Assembly (NCBI GenBank): GCA_035499355.1
Contig: DATJYZ010000252.1
Coordinates: 1-26,317, forward strand
Direction of reading: 5' to 3'
From: JAEUPI01 sp035499355
Lineage (GTDB): Bacteria; Pseudomonadota; Gammaproteobacteria; Burkholderiales; Burkholderiaceae_C
Length of the DNA stretch: 26,317 nucleotides
Positions within the stretch are counted from its first letter, which is position 1. Every line of letters begins with the position of its first letter. Below the pieces are notes generated by a model that did not search any database, had not been told where the DNA came from, and saw only the letters and a list, made by a program, of their open reading frames with translations. Both the position numbers and the translations under genes were made by a program. This document shows positions 13,959 to 22,538 of the stretch, piece after piece.

Positions 13959-14939
13959 TCATTGCTCGGGCTTGAACCCCGACGCGCGGATCACCGGACC
14001 CCAGCGGTCGTAGTCGTCCTTCATGATCTTGCCGAGGCGCTCGGGCCCGTAGCCGGTGGGTTCGAGGTTCATGTCGACCAAGCGCTTGCGCGTCGCCGGG
14101 TCGTTGACGGCGGCGATCGCGGCCCTGGACAGCCGCTCGACCGTCGCGCTCGGCGTGCCGGCCGGCGCGAACAGCGCGTACCACGGCTGCGCCACGAGGT
14201 CGGTGTAGCCCAGCTCGCGAAACGTCGGCACGTCGGGCAGTGCGGCATCGCGCTGCTCGCCGGCCACTGCCAGGATGCGCGCCTTGCCGGCATCGACCAC
14301 GCTCTTGATGTCGGCGACCACCGTCGACAGCGCCGTCACCTCGCCGCTGGCCAGCGCCTGCATCGCGGGCGCCGTGCCCTTGTACGGCACGTGGGTCATC
14401 TGGATGCCGGCGCTCCTGGCGAACATCACGCCGAAAAAGTGCGGCAGGCTGCCGGCGGCAGCCGACGCGTAGAAGCCGTTCTTGGCCGGGTCGGCCTTGA
14501 CGAAGGCCACGTAGTCACCCAGCGTCTTGACCGGCACCTGCGCGTTGACCGCCAGGCCGATCTGGAAGTTGGTCAGGTGCGCCACCGGCACGAAGTCCTT
14601 GAACGGGTCGTAGCGCAGTTGCCCGGCGTACGAGTGGGGGAAGATCGACATCGTCGCCACCGGCGTCATCAGCAGCGTGGTGCCGTCCGGCGCGGCGGCC
14701 TTGACCGTTTCGTTGCCGATGCGCCCGCCGGCGCCGGCCTTGTTGTCGACGATCACGGTCTGCTGCAGCGTGCGCGCCATCTGCTCGCCGACGATGCGCG
14801 TCAGCGAATCGGAAGTCGCACCCGCGGGGTAGCCGACCACGATGCGGATCGGGCCTTGTTGTGCCGTCGCGGTGACGACCGTCAGGACCAGCGTCGCGCC
14901 AAGGCAGAGACGCATGGCATTGCGAAGGCGGCAGACCAT
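13959..14939 (-). CDS. Bug/TctC-family tripartite tricarboxylate transporter receptor (orphan)
   Basis: A 326-aa periplasmic binding protein of the Bug (Bordetella uptake gene) family. ATG 14939 is chosen because GGAGGA precedes it by 4 nt. The signal peptide covers about 1-26 (ending VTATA-QQ). Family features include IRIVVGYPAGATSD near the mature N-terminus, the GAGGRIGNETVKAAAPDGTT stretch, THVPYKGTAPAMQAL, and the C-terminal DVPTFRELGY region. The pocket usually binds carboxylates such as citrate, adipate, nicotinate or glutamate through backbone contacts and water, so the ligand cannot be predicted. No tctA/tctB membrane genes are nearby, which is typical of the many orphan Bug genes in Burkholderiales. 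It diverges from the CMD-cyclase operon. Confidence 0.92.
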   Translation of the reverse strand: MVCRLRNAMRLCLGATLVLTVVTATAQQGPIRIVVGYPAGATSDSLTRIVGEQMARTLQQTVIVDNKAGAGGRIGNETVKAAAPDGTTLLMTPVATMSIFPHSYAGQLRYDPFKDFVPVAHLTNFQIGLAVNAQVPVKTLGDYVAFVKADPAKNGFYASAAAGSLPHFFGVMFARSAGIQMTHVPYKGTAPAMQALASGEVTALSTVVADIKSVVDAGKARILAVAGEQRDAALPDVPTFRELGYTDLVAQPWYALFAPAGTPSATVERLSRAAIAAVNDPATRKRLVDMNLEPTGYGPERLGKIMKDDYDRWGPVIRASGFKPEQ

Positions 14940-14943
14940 CGAT

Positions 14944-14949
14944 TCCTCC
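14944..14949 (-). promoter_or_regulatory. Ribosome binding site that sets the Bug start
   Basis: GGAGGA on the minus strand, 4 nt before the ATG at 14939. It excludes the in-frame upstream ATG at 15014, which has no such site. Confidence 0.65.
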
Positions 14950-15085
14950 AGGAGCTGGGCCGCATCTTCGCGGTCCGGGATGACGGCGGACCTCGTGAAG
15001 ACCCTGAAGCGCATCGCCGGGCCGCGCTCGGCCGTGGCCGGGTCGCGTGTCCCGCCGAGCGTCGACAGGCCCTACAGTCACGGTC

Positions 15086-16183
15086 ATGACCAGTGCGCTG
15101 GCCCACGTTGCGTGGGAACCGTGCTTCGCCGAAGCCCGCCACGACCGCGAGCTCGAAACGCGCGCGCGCCGACGCATGGGCCTGCCCAACCCGGCCGTGC
15201 GCTACTTCGCCGCCGCGCCCTGGGTGGCGCGGCTGGCGATCGACGTCCATCCCGAGCAGGGCCTGCTGATGCACCTGGACCTGCACACCTGCGACCTGAT
15301 CGGCCTGGTGGTCAGCCAGGAGAATTCGTGCCGCTTCTGCTTTGCCGCGGTCCGGGCTGTGTTGTGGTTCCAGGGCATGGACCGCCAGCGCGTGCTGCGC
15401 GTCGAGCAGGAGATCGCACGCACGGACTTGCCGGCGCCGGTGCGCGCCGCGCTCGACTATGCGCGTGCGCAGTCGCGCAGCGGACCGGTCGGTGCGCATG
15501 CGGCATGGGCCGTCTTGCGGGCGTCGGGCGTCAGCGCGGCGGAGGCGCGCGAGATCGCGTTCTCGGTGTCGGTGACCGACTGCAGCAACCGGCTGCACAC
15601 CGCGCTGGCGATCCCGCCGGTGCCGTTCGAGCGCACGCCGGAGACGCTGGTGATGCGCCTGCTGCGGCCGCTGCTGGAGCGCGTCACCGGGCGACGGCGG
15701 CGGCATGGCAACCCGGTGGCCGCCACGCCGCACGCCCCCGAACTGCCGTACGCGCCCCTGATCGCCGCGTTCGGCGACTCGCCGATCGCGCCGGCGCTGG
15801 CGCAGACGCTCGACGACATGTGGGCCTCGCGGCAGTTGTCGCGGCGCTGCAAGCTGCTGATGTTCGCGGTGGTGTCGCGCGGCCTGCCGTGCCAGGTGTG
15901 CGAGCTCGAGATCACGCACGCGCTGGCGCGCGAAGGGCTCGACGCGGCCGCGGTGGCGCGACTGCTCACGCACCTCGACGGTCCGGAGCTCGAACCCATC
16001 GAGCAGCTGCTGATGTCGTATGCGCGCGAGACCCTGTGGTACCAGCCGGCGATGCTGCAGCGGCACACGCGAACGCTGCGCGACCGCCTGAGTGCCGAAC
16101 AGCTGGTCGAGGCGGTCGGCGTGGTGGCCCTGGCCAACGGCCTGTGCCGCATGGCTGCCGTCGTGATGGACGAGCCGGCCTGA
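15086..16183 (+). CDS. Tandem AhpD-like / carboxymuconolactone decarboxylase-fold protein
   Basis: A 365-aa protein that appears to be two AhpD/CMD-like halves. Each half carries a CxxC: Cys82-Arg-Phe-Cys85 in QENSCRFCFAAVRA, and Cys269-Gln-Val-Cys272 in GLPCQVCELEITHAL. In AhpD-type proteins this motif gives thiol-disulfide peroxidase or reductase chemistry. The family's downstream His is less clear: Ala-Ala-Val replaces it in the first half, while ITHAL offers one in the second. So the first site may be weakened. The start at 15086 gives the first protein-like Met; the ribosome binding site is poor. The stop overlaps the next start (TGATG), coupling it to a nucleotide cyclase. I infer a redox-related role. 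Confidence 0.78.
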   Translation: MTSALAHVAWEPCFAEARHDRELETRARRRMGLPNPAVRYFAAAPWVARLAIDVHPEQGLLMHLDLHTCDLIGLVVSQENSCRFCFAAVRAVLWFQGMDRQRVLRVEQEIARTDLPAPVRAALDYARAQSRSGPVGAHAAWAVLRASGVSAAEAREIAFSVSVTDCSNRLHTALAIPPVPFERTPETLVMRLLRPLLERVTGRRRRHGNPVAATPHAPELPYAPLIAAFGDSPIAPALAQTLDDMWASRQLSRRCKLLMFAVVSRGLPCQVCELEITHALAREGLDAAAVARLLTHLDGPELEPIEQLLMSYARETLWYQPAMLQRHTRTLRDRLSAEQLVEAVGVVALANGLCRMAAVVMDEPA

Positions 16184-16986
16184 TGACCGCGGCGTTCGTC
16201 GTCGCGCTGGTGTTGGCGCTGGTGGCGCTGGTGCTGTGGTGGCGCGAACGGCAGGGCGCGACGCGGCAGCAACGCCTGCTCGACGCGGCCTCCGAGGAAC
16301 TGCAGCGCCTGCAGCAGGCGTGCGCGCGGCTGGCGCCGGCCGGCGTGGTCGACCGCCTGGTGGCCGACCGCGTGAACGAGCTCACCGAGCTGCCGCCGCA
16401 GCGCAAGGTGGTGACGGCGCTGTTCGCCGACATCGTGGGCTACACCGCGATGAGCGAGAAGCTCGACGCCGCCGTGCTGGCACGCGTGCTCAACGGCTAC
16501 TTTCAGCGCATGAGCGATGCCATCCACGAGCATCGCGGCCACGTCTCGACCTTTCTCGGCGACGGCATCCTCGCCTACTTCGGTGCGCTGCAGCCCAACC
16601 CGTGGCAGAGCGCCGACGCGGTGCGAGCCGCGCTGGCGATGCGCGCTGCGCTCGCCGACTACAACCGCGAGCTGGCGCGCGAGGGCCTGCCTGCGCTCGG
16701 CGTGGGCATCGGCATCCACCGCGGCAGCGGCCTGGTCGGCCTGATCGGATCGCGCGAGCGCATGGAGTACGGCTTCGTCGGCCGCACCGTCAACCTGGCG
16801 GCGCGCGTGCAGTCGCTGACGCGCACGCACGGCGTCGACATCCTGGTGACCGATGCCGTGCGTGCCGAGCTCGATGCCAGCTTTCGCCTCGACGCCATGG
16901 CGGCCGAGAGCGTGAAGGGCATCGCCGAGCCGGTGGTGACATACGCCGTGCGTGAGCGCGACGTGGCCACCGTCGCCGCGCGCTGA
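16183..16986 (+). CDS. Class III nucleotide cyclase with N-terminal membrane helix
   Basis: A 267-aa protein: one membrane helix (about 4-20), a short coiled-coil linker, then a class III adenylate/guanylate cyclase domain (about 75-260). Both metal-binding aspartates are present (Asp83 in FADIVGYT and Asp127 in FLGDGILAYFG). So are Asn204 and Arg208 in RTVNLAARVQ, which support the transition state. The residues that normally select the base are atypical: Thr123 stands where Lys is usual, and Gly197 (in MEYGFVG) where Asp, Thr or Cys is usual. Product identity (cAMP, cGMP or other) therefore cannot be assumed. The ATG overlaps the CMD stop by one base, so the two are probably co-translated. 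The AsmA-like gene follows 182 bp later. Confidence 0.87.
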   Translation: MTAAFVVALVLALVALVLWWRERQGATRQQRLLDAASEELQRLQQACARLAPAGVVDRLVADRVNELTELPPQRKVVTALFADIVGYTAMSEKLDAAVLARVLNGYFQRMSDAIHEHRGHVSTFLGDGILAYFGALQPNPWQSADAVRAALAMRAALADYNRELAREGLPALGVGIGIHRGSGLVGLIGSRERMEYGFVGRTVNLAARVQSLTRTHGVDILVTDAVRAELDASFRLDAMAAESVKGIAEPVVTYAVRERDVATVAAR

Positions 16987-17168
16987 CGCGGAAACAAGCT
17001 GCCGCATTTGTAGTAACCGTTCACGCGTGCCGCACCAGCGCGCGCTCGGGCGCCGCGCGCGCGCCGCGGCGCGGCGTGAATTCGACCGCATCGGGCGGTA
17101 CTTGTCGATCGTCGCCATGCTGGCACGCGGGTGCGCGTCCGATGATGTGGGTTCTGCCCGGGCCACCC
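16987..17168. other. Gap between cyclase and AsmA-like genes
   Basis: This is 182 bp without a convincing gene. It holds a GC-rich, low-complexity CGCG stretch (about 17039-17078). Minus-strand ORFs crossing it (for example 17021-17308) look like chance frames. A promoter for the AsmA-like gene may lie here, but none is recognisable. Confidence 0.4.
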
Positions 17169-19511
17169 ATGCGCAAAGCCGCCGCCGCCGAGAAGCTCGC
17201 CTCGCTGAGCACCTTCAAGTGCGCGCTGCTGGGCATCTTCGGCATGGCCGGCCTGCTGGTGTCGGCGATCGGGCCGTTCAAGGTGCCGTTCGCGGAAACG
17301 CTGGCCAAGACGTACTACCGCCAGGCGGTGATCGGCCTGCTGGTGATGGTGACGGTGATCGCCGGCCTCGTCACCGCGGTGGTCAAGCTGTTCGACCCCA
17401 ATCAGTTCAAGGACCAGCTGGTGCGCTGGGTGCAGGAGCGCACGCAGCGCGACCTGGTGCTCGACGGCGAGCTGCACGTCAGCTACTTCCCCAAGCTGGC
17501 GCTGGAGAGCGGGAAGGCGTCGTTGAGCCAACGTCGCAGCGCGCGCGAATTTGCGTCAATCGACAAGGCGCGCGTCACCATCGCCTGGCTGCCGCTGCTG
17601 CGCGGCCGCCTGCACATCGACAGTGCCGAGGTCGAAGGCCTGCGTGCGCAACTGCTGCGGCTGAAAGACGGCAGCACCAACGTCGACGACCTGGCGCACG
17701 ACCTGGCGGCGATCGAGTCGGCCAGCATCGACCTCGACAGCTTGCAGCTCACGCGCGCGTCGCTGCAGTGGAACGACGAGGTGGCGTGGCAGCGCGGAAG
17801 CCTGAGCGAGCTCAACGTCGAGCTCGGGCGCCTGGCCGACGGCGTGGCCAGCCCGGTGAGCGCGAGCGCGCGCCTCGATGCATCGGCCGCCGGCATCGAC
17901 GCGCGGCTGCAGATGAAGGGCCGACTGCTGTTCGACATCGCGAGCAGCCGCATCGAGCTGGCGCGCATCGACGCCGTGCTCGACGGCCAGGCGCTCGGCA
18001 TCGACAACCTCGCGCTGCACCTGAAGGGCGACCTGACGGCGCTGCCGCGCGAGCGCACGTTGAGCGCCGACAACGTCGTCGTGTCGTCACAGCACAAGTC
18101 CGGGCTGACCGTGTTCAACACGGTGCTGTCGGCGCCCGAACTGAAATGGAGCGAGTACCGCCTGAGCGGCAGCGCGGCGAGCTTCGACGCCAGCGTTGCC
18201 CACCCCGACCGCACCACGACGCTCGCGGTGAAGGTGCCGCGCTTCGAGTGGGCCGACCGTGGGCTGCGCGACACCGCAGCACAAGCGCAGCTGACGCTCA
18301 AGCGCGGCGACGCGCAACTGCGCGCGCAGGGCAGCAGCCCATTGGTCGTCACGCTCGACGGCGGGGCGCGCATCGAGCTGCCGTCGCTCGACGCCATGGT
18401 CCAGCTGAGTCATCCGGCGCTCGCCGCGGACGCGACCGCGCAGCTCAAGGGCCGCGTCGACATCGACCTGCAGCAGCGCGGTGCGTCGGCAAGCCTGGCC
18501 GGTCAACTGGCTGGCTCCGACCTGAAGGCCGATCTGGCGCTGGCCGACGCCGCGACGCGCCCGCGCTGGAAGATCGATGCCGAGCTGTTGCGCCTCGATC
18601 TCGATGCGCTGCTGTCGAGCGCCTGGCTGGCGCGTTGGCGCGACGATGCGACGCCACTGGATCTGTCGCTGCTGCGCGATGCCGCGGCGCAAGGCCAGCT
18701 GCGCGTCGGACAGCTCAGGTTCGCCGGCCTGCAGCTGGCGTCGGTGTCGGCGCGCTTCGAACTCGACAAGGCGGCGCTCGCTGTCGACCCGATCGCTGCG
18801 CAAGGCTACGGCGCGCAACTCGAGGCCGCGTTGCGCATCGACGCCGACGGCGCTGCGCCGCGCCTGGGCAGCAAGGGCAGTCTCAACGAGGTCGACCTGC
18901 GCAGCCTCGTGGCCGACCTCGCACAGGCGCCGCGCCTCGAAGGCCGCGGCGCGATCACCTGGGACCTCGCGGCCGACGGCGCCAGCGTCGGCAGCCTGCG
19001 CCAGGCGCTGGCCGGATCGCTCAACCTCTCGCTGCGCGGCGGCGCGCTGGCCGGGGTCGATCTGCGCGCGGCGTTGCTCGACGGCCGGGCCGACCTCGGC
19101 AAGCGCATGCCGGCACAGCAGCGCGAGTTCAACAGTGCCGCGACCACGCCCTTCAACGAGATGAAGGCACGCTTCGAGCTGCGCGAGCAGCGCGCCAACG
19201 GGCAGATGCTGGAATTGAACGCCGCCGCGGTGCGCGCCGCCGGCGAGGGCGAGCTGCAGCTCGACTCCGGCGTGGTCGACCTCCGATTGCTGGCCACCGT
19301 GGGCCGCGGCGCGCACGAGTTGTCGAACATGGCCGGCGTCAGCGTGCCCCTGCACGTGCAAGGTCCGTGGCGCAGCCCGCGGTTGGCGTTCGACTTCGGT
19401 GCCGCCAGCGGTGGCCCGCTGGCCCACGCCGGCGATGGCGCCAACGACAGCGCGCTGACGCTGGTCAAGGCCAGCGCGCCGCCGGCCGCGCCGGCGCGCA
19501 CCACCAAATAG
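17169..19511 (+). CDS. AsmA-family envelope protein
   Basis: A large protein of about 780 aa with the AsmA signature: after a membrane helix comes FDPNQFKDQLVRWVQERTQRD, then a LDGELHVSYFPKLALESG stretch near the start of the AsmA domain. The C-terminal third (about 610-760) matches an AsmA_2-like repeat, with LAGSLNLSLRGGALAGVDL and a final beta-rich segment ending in a short disordered tail. AsmA-like proteins are inner-membrane-anchored periplasmic beta-rich proteins linked to lipid transport and outer-membrane homeostasis. An extra hydrophobic segment before the usual anchor (about 15-36, then 55-77) is unusual. The ATG at 17169 is tentative; ATGs at 17142-17145 or a downstream start are possible. 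It converges on the kinase gene with 2 bp between stops. Confidence 0.85.
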   Translation: MRKAAAAEKLASLSTFKCALLGIFGMAGLLVSAIGPFKVPFAETLAKTYYRQAVIGLLVMVTVIAGLVTAVVKLFDPNQFKDQLVRWVQERTQRDLVLDGELHVSYFPKLALESGKASLSQRRSAREFASIDKARVTIAWLPLLRGRLHIDSAEVEGLRAQLLRLKDGSTNVDDLAHDLAAIESASIDLDSLQLTRASLQWNDEVAWQRGSLSELNVELGRLADGVASPVSASARLDASAAGIDARLQMKGRLLFDIASSRIELARIDAVLDGQALGIDNLALHLKGDLTALPRERTLSADNVVVSSQHKSGLTVFNTVLSAPELKWSEYRLSGSAASFDASVAHPDRTTTLAVKVPRFEWADRGLRDTAAQAQLTLKRGDAQLRAQGSSPLVVTLDGGARIELPSLDAMVQLSHPALAADATAQLKGRVDIDLQQRGASASLAGQLAGSDLKADLALADAATRPRWKIDAELLRLDLDALLSSAWLARWRDDATPLDLSLLRDAAAQGQLRVGQLRFAGLQLASVSARFELDKAALAVDPIAAQGYGAQLEAALRIDADGAAPRLGSKGSLNEVDLRSLVADLAQAPRLEGRGAITWDLAADGASVGSLRQALAGSLNLSLRGGALAGVDLRAALLDGRADLGKRMPAQQREFNSAATTPFNEMKARFELREQRANGQMLELNAAAVRAAGEGELQLDSGVVDLRLLATVGRGAHELSNMAGVSVPLHVQGPWRSPRLAFDFGAASGGPLAHAGDGANDSALTLVKASAPPAAPARTTK

Positions 19512-19513
19512 CG

Positions 19514-22213
19514 TCAGCCGCTCAGCTCGCGCGCCAGCTGTTGCGCCTGCCGGGTCATCGGGTGCTCGGCGCCGAGCGTCGGCAGCAGCTGATCGATGGC
19601 CTGCTGGCAGGCCTCGCGCGCCGGCGCCAGCTCGCCGGCGGCACGCCGCGCAGCGGCCAGCGCGAGCCACGCGCGCCCGGTGAGGAACGATGACGGCAGG
19701 TCGCCCTGGCCGGCGCGCGCCATCGCCAGCGCCTGCTCGGCCTGCACCCGAGCGGCCGCGGCTTGCCCCATGGCGAGCGCGATCTCGCTGCGCGCGATGC
19801 CGACCTCGGCCACCACGCCGGTGCGCGCTTTCTGCTTGGCGTACTGCGCCTGCACGTCGGCCAACGCCCGGTCGGCCTCCGCGAGCTGCCCGGCGCCGCG
19901 CGCGACCGCGGCCTGCGCGATGCGCAGCCACAGCGCGGGCGCGCCCTCGGCGGGCAGGACCGCCCGGTGCATCAGCTCGGCAGCGGCGTCGGCGCGTTGG
20001 CGCGCCTGGTCCACGCGGCCGAGGCGCGCTGCGACCACCGCCTGGCCAGCCAGCGCATAGACCGTGAAGCTCGGGTTGTGGTCCTGGCTGGCCAGGCGCT
20101 GCATGCGTTCGAACGCGGCCAGCGATTCGTCGAAGCGCCCGAGCGCGCGCAGCGTCTGCGCGCGGTTGGCGTACCAGGTGGCGCTGGCATCGCCGGTGGG
20201 CGAGCGCCGCTCGATGATCGCCATGCCGCGGTCGAGCTGTTCGAGCGCGGCGCGCGGATCGCCCGCGCTCCACAGTGCGATCGCCCAGTCGTTGTAGATG
20301 CTGGCACCGAGCGTGCTCTCGGCGCGGCCGACGCTGGCCAGCAGCTCGGCGGCGGCGCGGTACTTGGCGCTTGCCTGCGCCGGCGCGCCGTTGAGCACCT
20401 GGGCATACGCTTCGTTGGCCACCAGGTACGCACGGCGCAGTCCCGAGTCGTTGCCCGAGGCGTCGAACTGCTGCAGCGCCGCGCGCGCATAGCGCAGCGC
20501 GCCGGTCGCGTCGTTGAGCCGCAGCGCGACCGTGGTGCGCCGCTGCAGGCAGTACCACGACGACTCCGGGTCGCCGCGCGATGCCGCGATCACCTCGTCG
20601 AGCTCGGCCACCGCGGCCTCGGTCTGCCCGAGGTCGAGCCGCGCCACCGCGCGCTGGCAGCGCAGGCTGTGGCGCACGGTGGGGTGCATGCCGCTACCCA
20701 GTCTTTCGAGGGTACGCGTGAGCAGCTGCTGCGCGCGGTCGAACTGGTCGTTGGTGATCAGCCAGTCGGCCACCGTGTCGGCGGCCACCGCGCGTTCGGT
20801 GGGGTTGCCGTTGAACTCGCGCTCGGCCAGGTCCTCGCTGCGGCGCATCAGCTGGTCGAGCGTCAGTGCTTCGTCGGCGCGCAGGCCCTCGGTCAGCACC
20901 ATCAGCGTGAAGTCGGTGGCGGCCTGCGCCTGTTGCGCGCGCGTGCGCGCGATGGCGCTCTGGCGCAGAGCCTCGCTGGCCTGCCATACCGCAGCGCTGA
21001 GGCCGATGGCCAGCGCCAGCACCACCGCCGTGGCGGCGCCCAGCGGCAGCGCGTGGCGGTGCGCGAACTTGCGCGCGCGGTACCAGGCGCTGTCGGGTCG
21101 CGCCAGCACCGGCAGGCCATCGAGGTGCCGCTGCACATCGGCGGCGAACGATTCGACGCTCGGGTAGCGCGCCTCGGGGTCCTTCTTCAGCGCTTTGGCC
21201 AGCACGGTATCGAGGTCGCCGCGCAGTTGCCGCGCCAGCTTCGGGTCGGCACCGACGCGGCTGCTGGCCAGCGGCACGTCGGCCGCCAGGATGGCCTCTT
21301 CGAGGGCGGCCATCGAAGGCCGTCCGAGCTGGTATGGGCGCTGGCCGGTCAGCAGCTCGTACAGGACAACGCCGAGCGAGTACACGTCGGTGGCCACCGT
21401 GACCGGCTTGCACGCCACCTGCTCGGGCGACGCGTAGTCCGGCGTCACCGCGCGGCCCATCATCTGCGTGAGGTTGGGCGCCGGTGAATCGTCCTCGAGC
21501 AGCTTGGCGACGCCGAAGTCGAGCAGCCGCACCTCGCCCTCCGGCGTGACCAGGATGTTGTTGGGCTTGAGGTCACGGTGCACGATCAGTCGTGCGTGCG
21601 CGTGCGCCACCGCGTCGGCGATCTGCAGGAAGAGTCGCAGGCGCTGCGGCACGTCGAGCCGGTGCTCGCGGCAATAGACGTCGACCGCCTGGCCGGTGAC
21701 GCACTCCATCGCCATCCACGGCCGCCCGCCGGTGGTGACGCCGGCGTCATAGAGACGGGCGATGCGCGGGTGCTGCAGTGCGCCGAGGATGTCGCGCTCG
21801 CGCGCCATGCGCTGCGCCAGGCCCATCGCCCAGGCCGTGCGCGGCAGCTTCAGCGCGACCTGCCGCTGCAGCACGCCGTCGGCACGTTCGGCCAGCCACA
21901 CGGTGGCCATTCCGCCGGCGCCGAGCTCGCGGATCAGGCGATACGGACCGACTTCGTCGCCCGGCTGGTCGGGGCGAACGTCGTGCTCGGGCAGGTCGTC
22001 GAGCGCCACCGCAATGGGCCGCTGCATGAAGGTGTCGGTCTCCACCGACGCGCGCGCCAGCAGGGCACTGAGCACCGGCACGAACGACTGCTGCTCCGGC
22101 GGCAGCGTGCGCAGCCAGTCGTCGCGCTCGTGCGCCGGCAGCGCCAGCGCGGCTTCGAGCAAGGCATTGATGCGGCGCAGCCGCTCGGGGTCGGCTCCGG
22201 GGTTGTCAATCAT
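19514..22213 (-). CDS. Membrane Ser/Thr protein kinase with TPR-like repeats
   Basis: An 899-aa PknB-type kinase. After an N-terminal region of about 90 residues, the kinase domain runs from about 91 to 365. The glycine loop is GAGGMATVW, the ATP lysine Lys122 (QVALKLP), the catalytic loop HRDLKPNN with Asp214, DFG with Asp232, and SPEQ in place of APE. All catalytic residues are present, so it should be active. One membrane helix (about 394-417) follows. The remaining 480 residues are Ala/Leu-rich helical repeats that look TPR-like and probably face the periplasm as a protein-binding sensor. In many betaproteobacteria such kinases are preceded by an ECF sigma gene; none is seen here. It is the one obvious source of phosphothreonine for FHA proteins in this window. 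Confidence 0.92.
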   Translation of the reverse strand: MIDNPGADPERLRRINALLEAALALPAHERDDWLRTLPPEQQSFVPVLSALLARASVETDTFMQRPIAVALDDLPEHDVRPDQPGDEVGPYRLIRELGAGGMATVWLAERADGVLQRQVALKLPRTAWAMGLAQRMARERDILGALQHPRIARLYDAGVTTGGRPWMAMECVTGQAVDVYCREHRLDVPQRLRLFLQIADAVAHAHARLIVHRDLKPNNILVTPEGEVRLLDFGVAKLLEDDSPAPNLTQMMGRAVTPDYASPEQVACKPVTVATDVYSLGVVLYELLTGQRPYQLGRPSMAALEEAILAADVPLASSRVGADPKLARQLRGDLDTVLAKALKKDPEARYPSVESFAADVQRHLDGLPVLARPDSAWYRARKFAHRHALPLGAATAVVLALAIGLSAAVWQASEALRQSAIARTRAQQAQAATDFTLMVLTEGLRADEALTLDQLMRRSEDLAEREFNGNPTERAVAADTVADWLITNDQFDRAQQLLTRTLERLGSGMHPTVRHSLRCQRAVARLDLGQTEAAVAELDEVIAASRGDPESSWYCLQRRTTVALRLNDATGALRYARAALQQFDASGNDSGLRRAYLVANEAYAQVLNGAPAQASAKYRAAAELLASVGRAESTLGASIYNDWAIALWSAGDPRAALEQLDRGMAIIERRSPTGDASATWYANRAQTLRALGRFDESLAAFERMQRLASQDHNPSFTVYALAGQAVVAARLGRVDQARQRADAAAELMHRAVLPAEGAPALWLRIAQAAVARGAGQLAEADRALADVQAQYAKQKARTGVVAEVGIARSEIALAMGQAAAARVQAEQALAMARAGQGDLPSSFLTGRAWLALAAARRAAGELAPAREACQQAIDQLLPTLGAEHPMTRQAQQLARELSG

Positions 22214-22538
22214 CGTGGGCGGCGCTCGGCCTCAAACAGGCATCCACGCAAGGCGGCTTGCTTTCCGGACAGCGGCGCGTGATCGCTCCGCCGGCCGCAC
22301 CCGCGTGGCCCGACATTGTCGGCCAGTGCCGCGGGCATGGCCGGCGGCGGGCGAATTCAGCGCGGCTCGTTCGGCAGCAGCCGCCGCGCCAGCGGCAATG
22401 CGGCGCGCGGCCGCGCCAGTCACGCCTGCGGAGCCGGATGGGTCGACAGCAGCGGACGGCGCGGCTGAGTTGCGGGCGTCTGCACAACACCAGCGTCCCG
22501 GAGCAGGGACGGATGAACAACCTATCGGAACGTCACCG
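22214..22538. other. Intergenic region upstream of the kinase gene
   Basis: About 325 bp lie between the TAXI permease stop and the kinase start, with no convincing gene on either strand. Features seen are an inverted repeat around CCGACATTGTCGG (22306-22325, with one bulged base), a GC hairpin GGCGCG-cggc-CGCGCC (22402-22417), and a 10-bp palindrome CCGCTAGCGG at the permease stop (22536-22545). The kinase promoter should lie here on the minus strand but cannot be pinpointed. Confidence 0.45.
22306..22325. promoter_or_regulatory. Inverted repeat, possible operator for the kinase gene
   Basis: Arms TGGcCCGACA and TGTCGGCCA with one bulge, centred about 100 bp upstream of the kinase start codon. 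This is a candidate regulator binding site; it is not a terminator, as the place and size are wrong for the permease end. Confidence 0.25.

Noticed and set aside
14940..15014. Earlier start (ATG 15014) for the Bug protein
   Set aside because: It would put 25 polar residues before the signal peptide and lacks a ribosome binding site; ATG 14939 has GGAGGA.
17021..17308. Minus-strand ORF between the cyclase and AsmA-like genes
   Set aside because: It overlaps the start of AsmA, is low-complexity CGCG-driven and has no ribosome binding site.
22206..22520. Minus-strand ORF upstream of the kinase, considered as a lost ECF sigma gene
   Set aside because: The translation is Arg/Cys/Pro-rich with no sigma region 2 or 4 motif.
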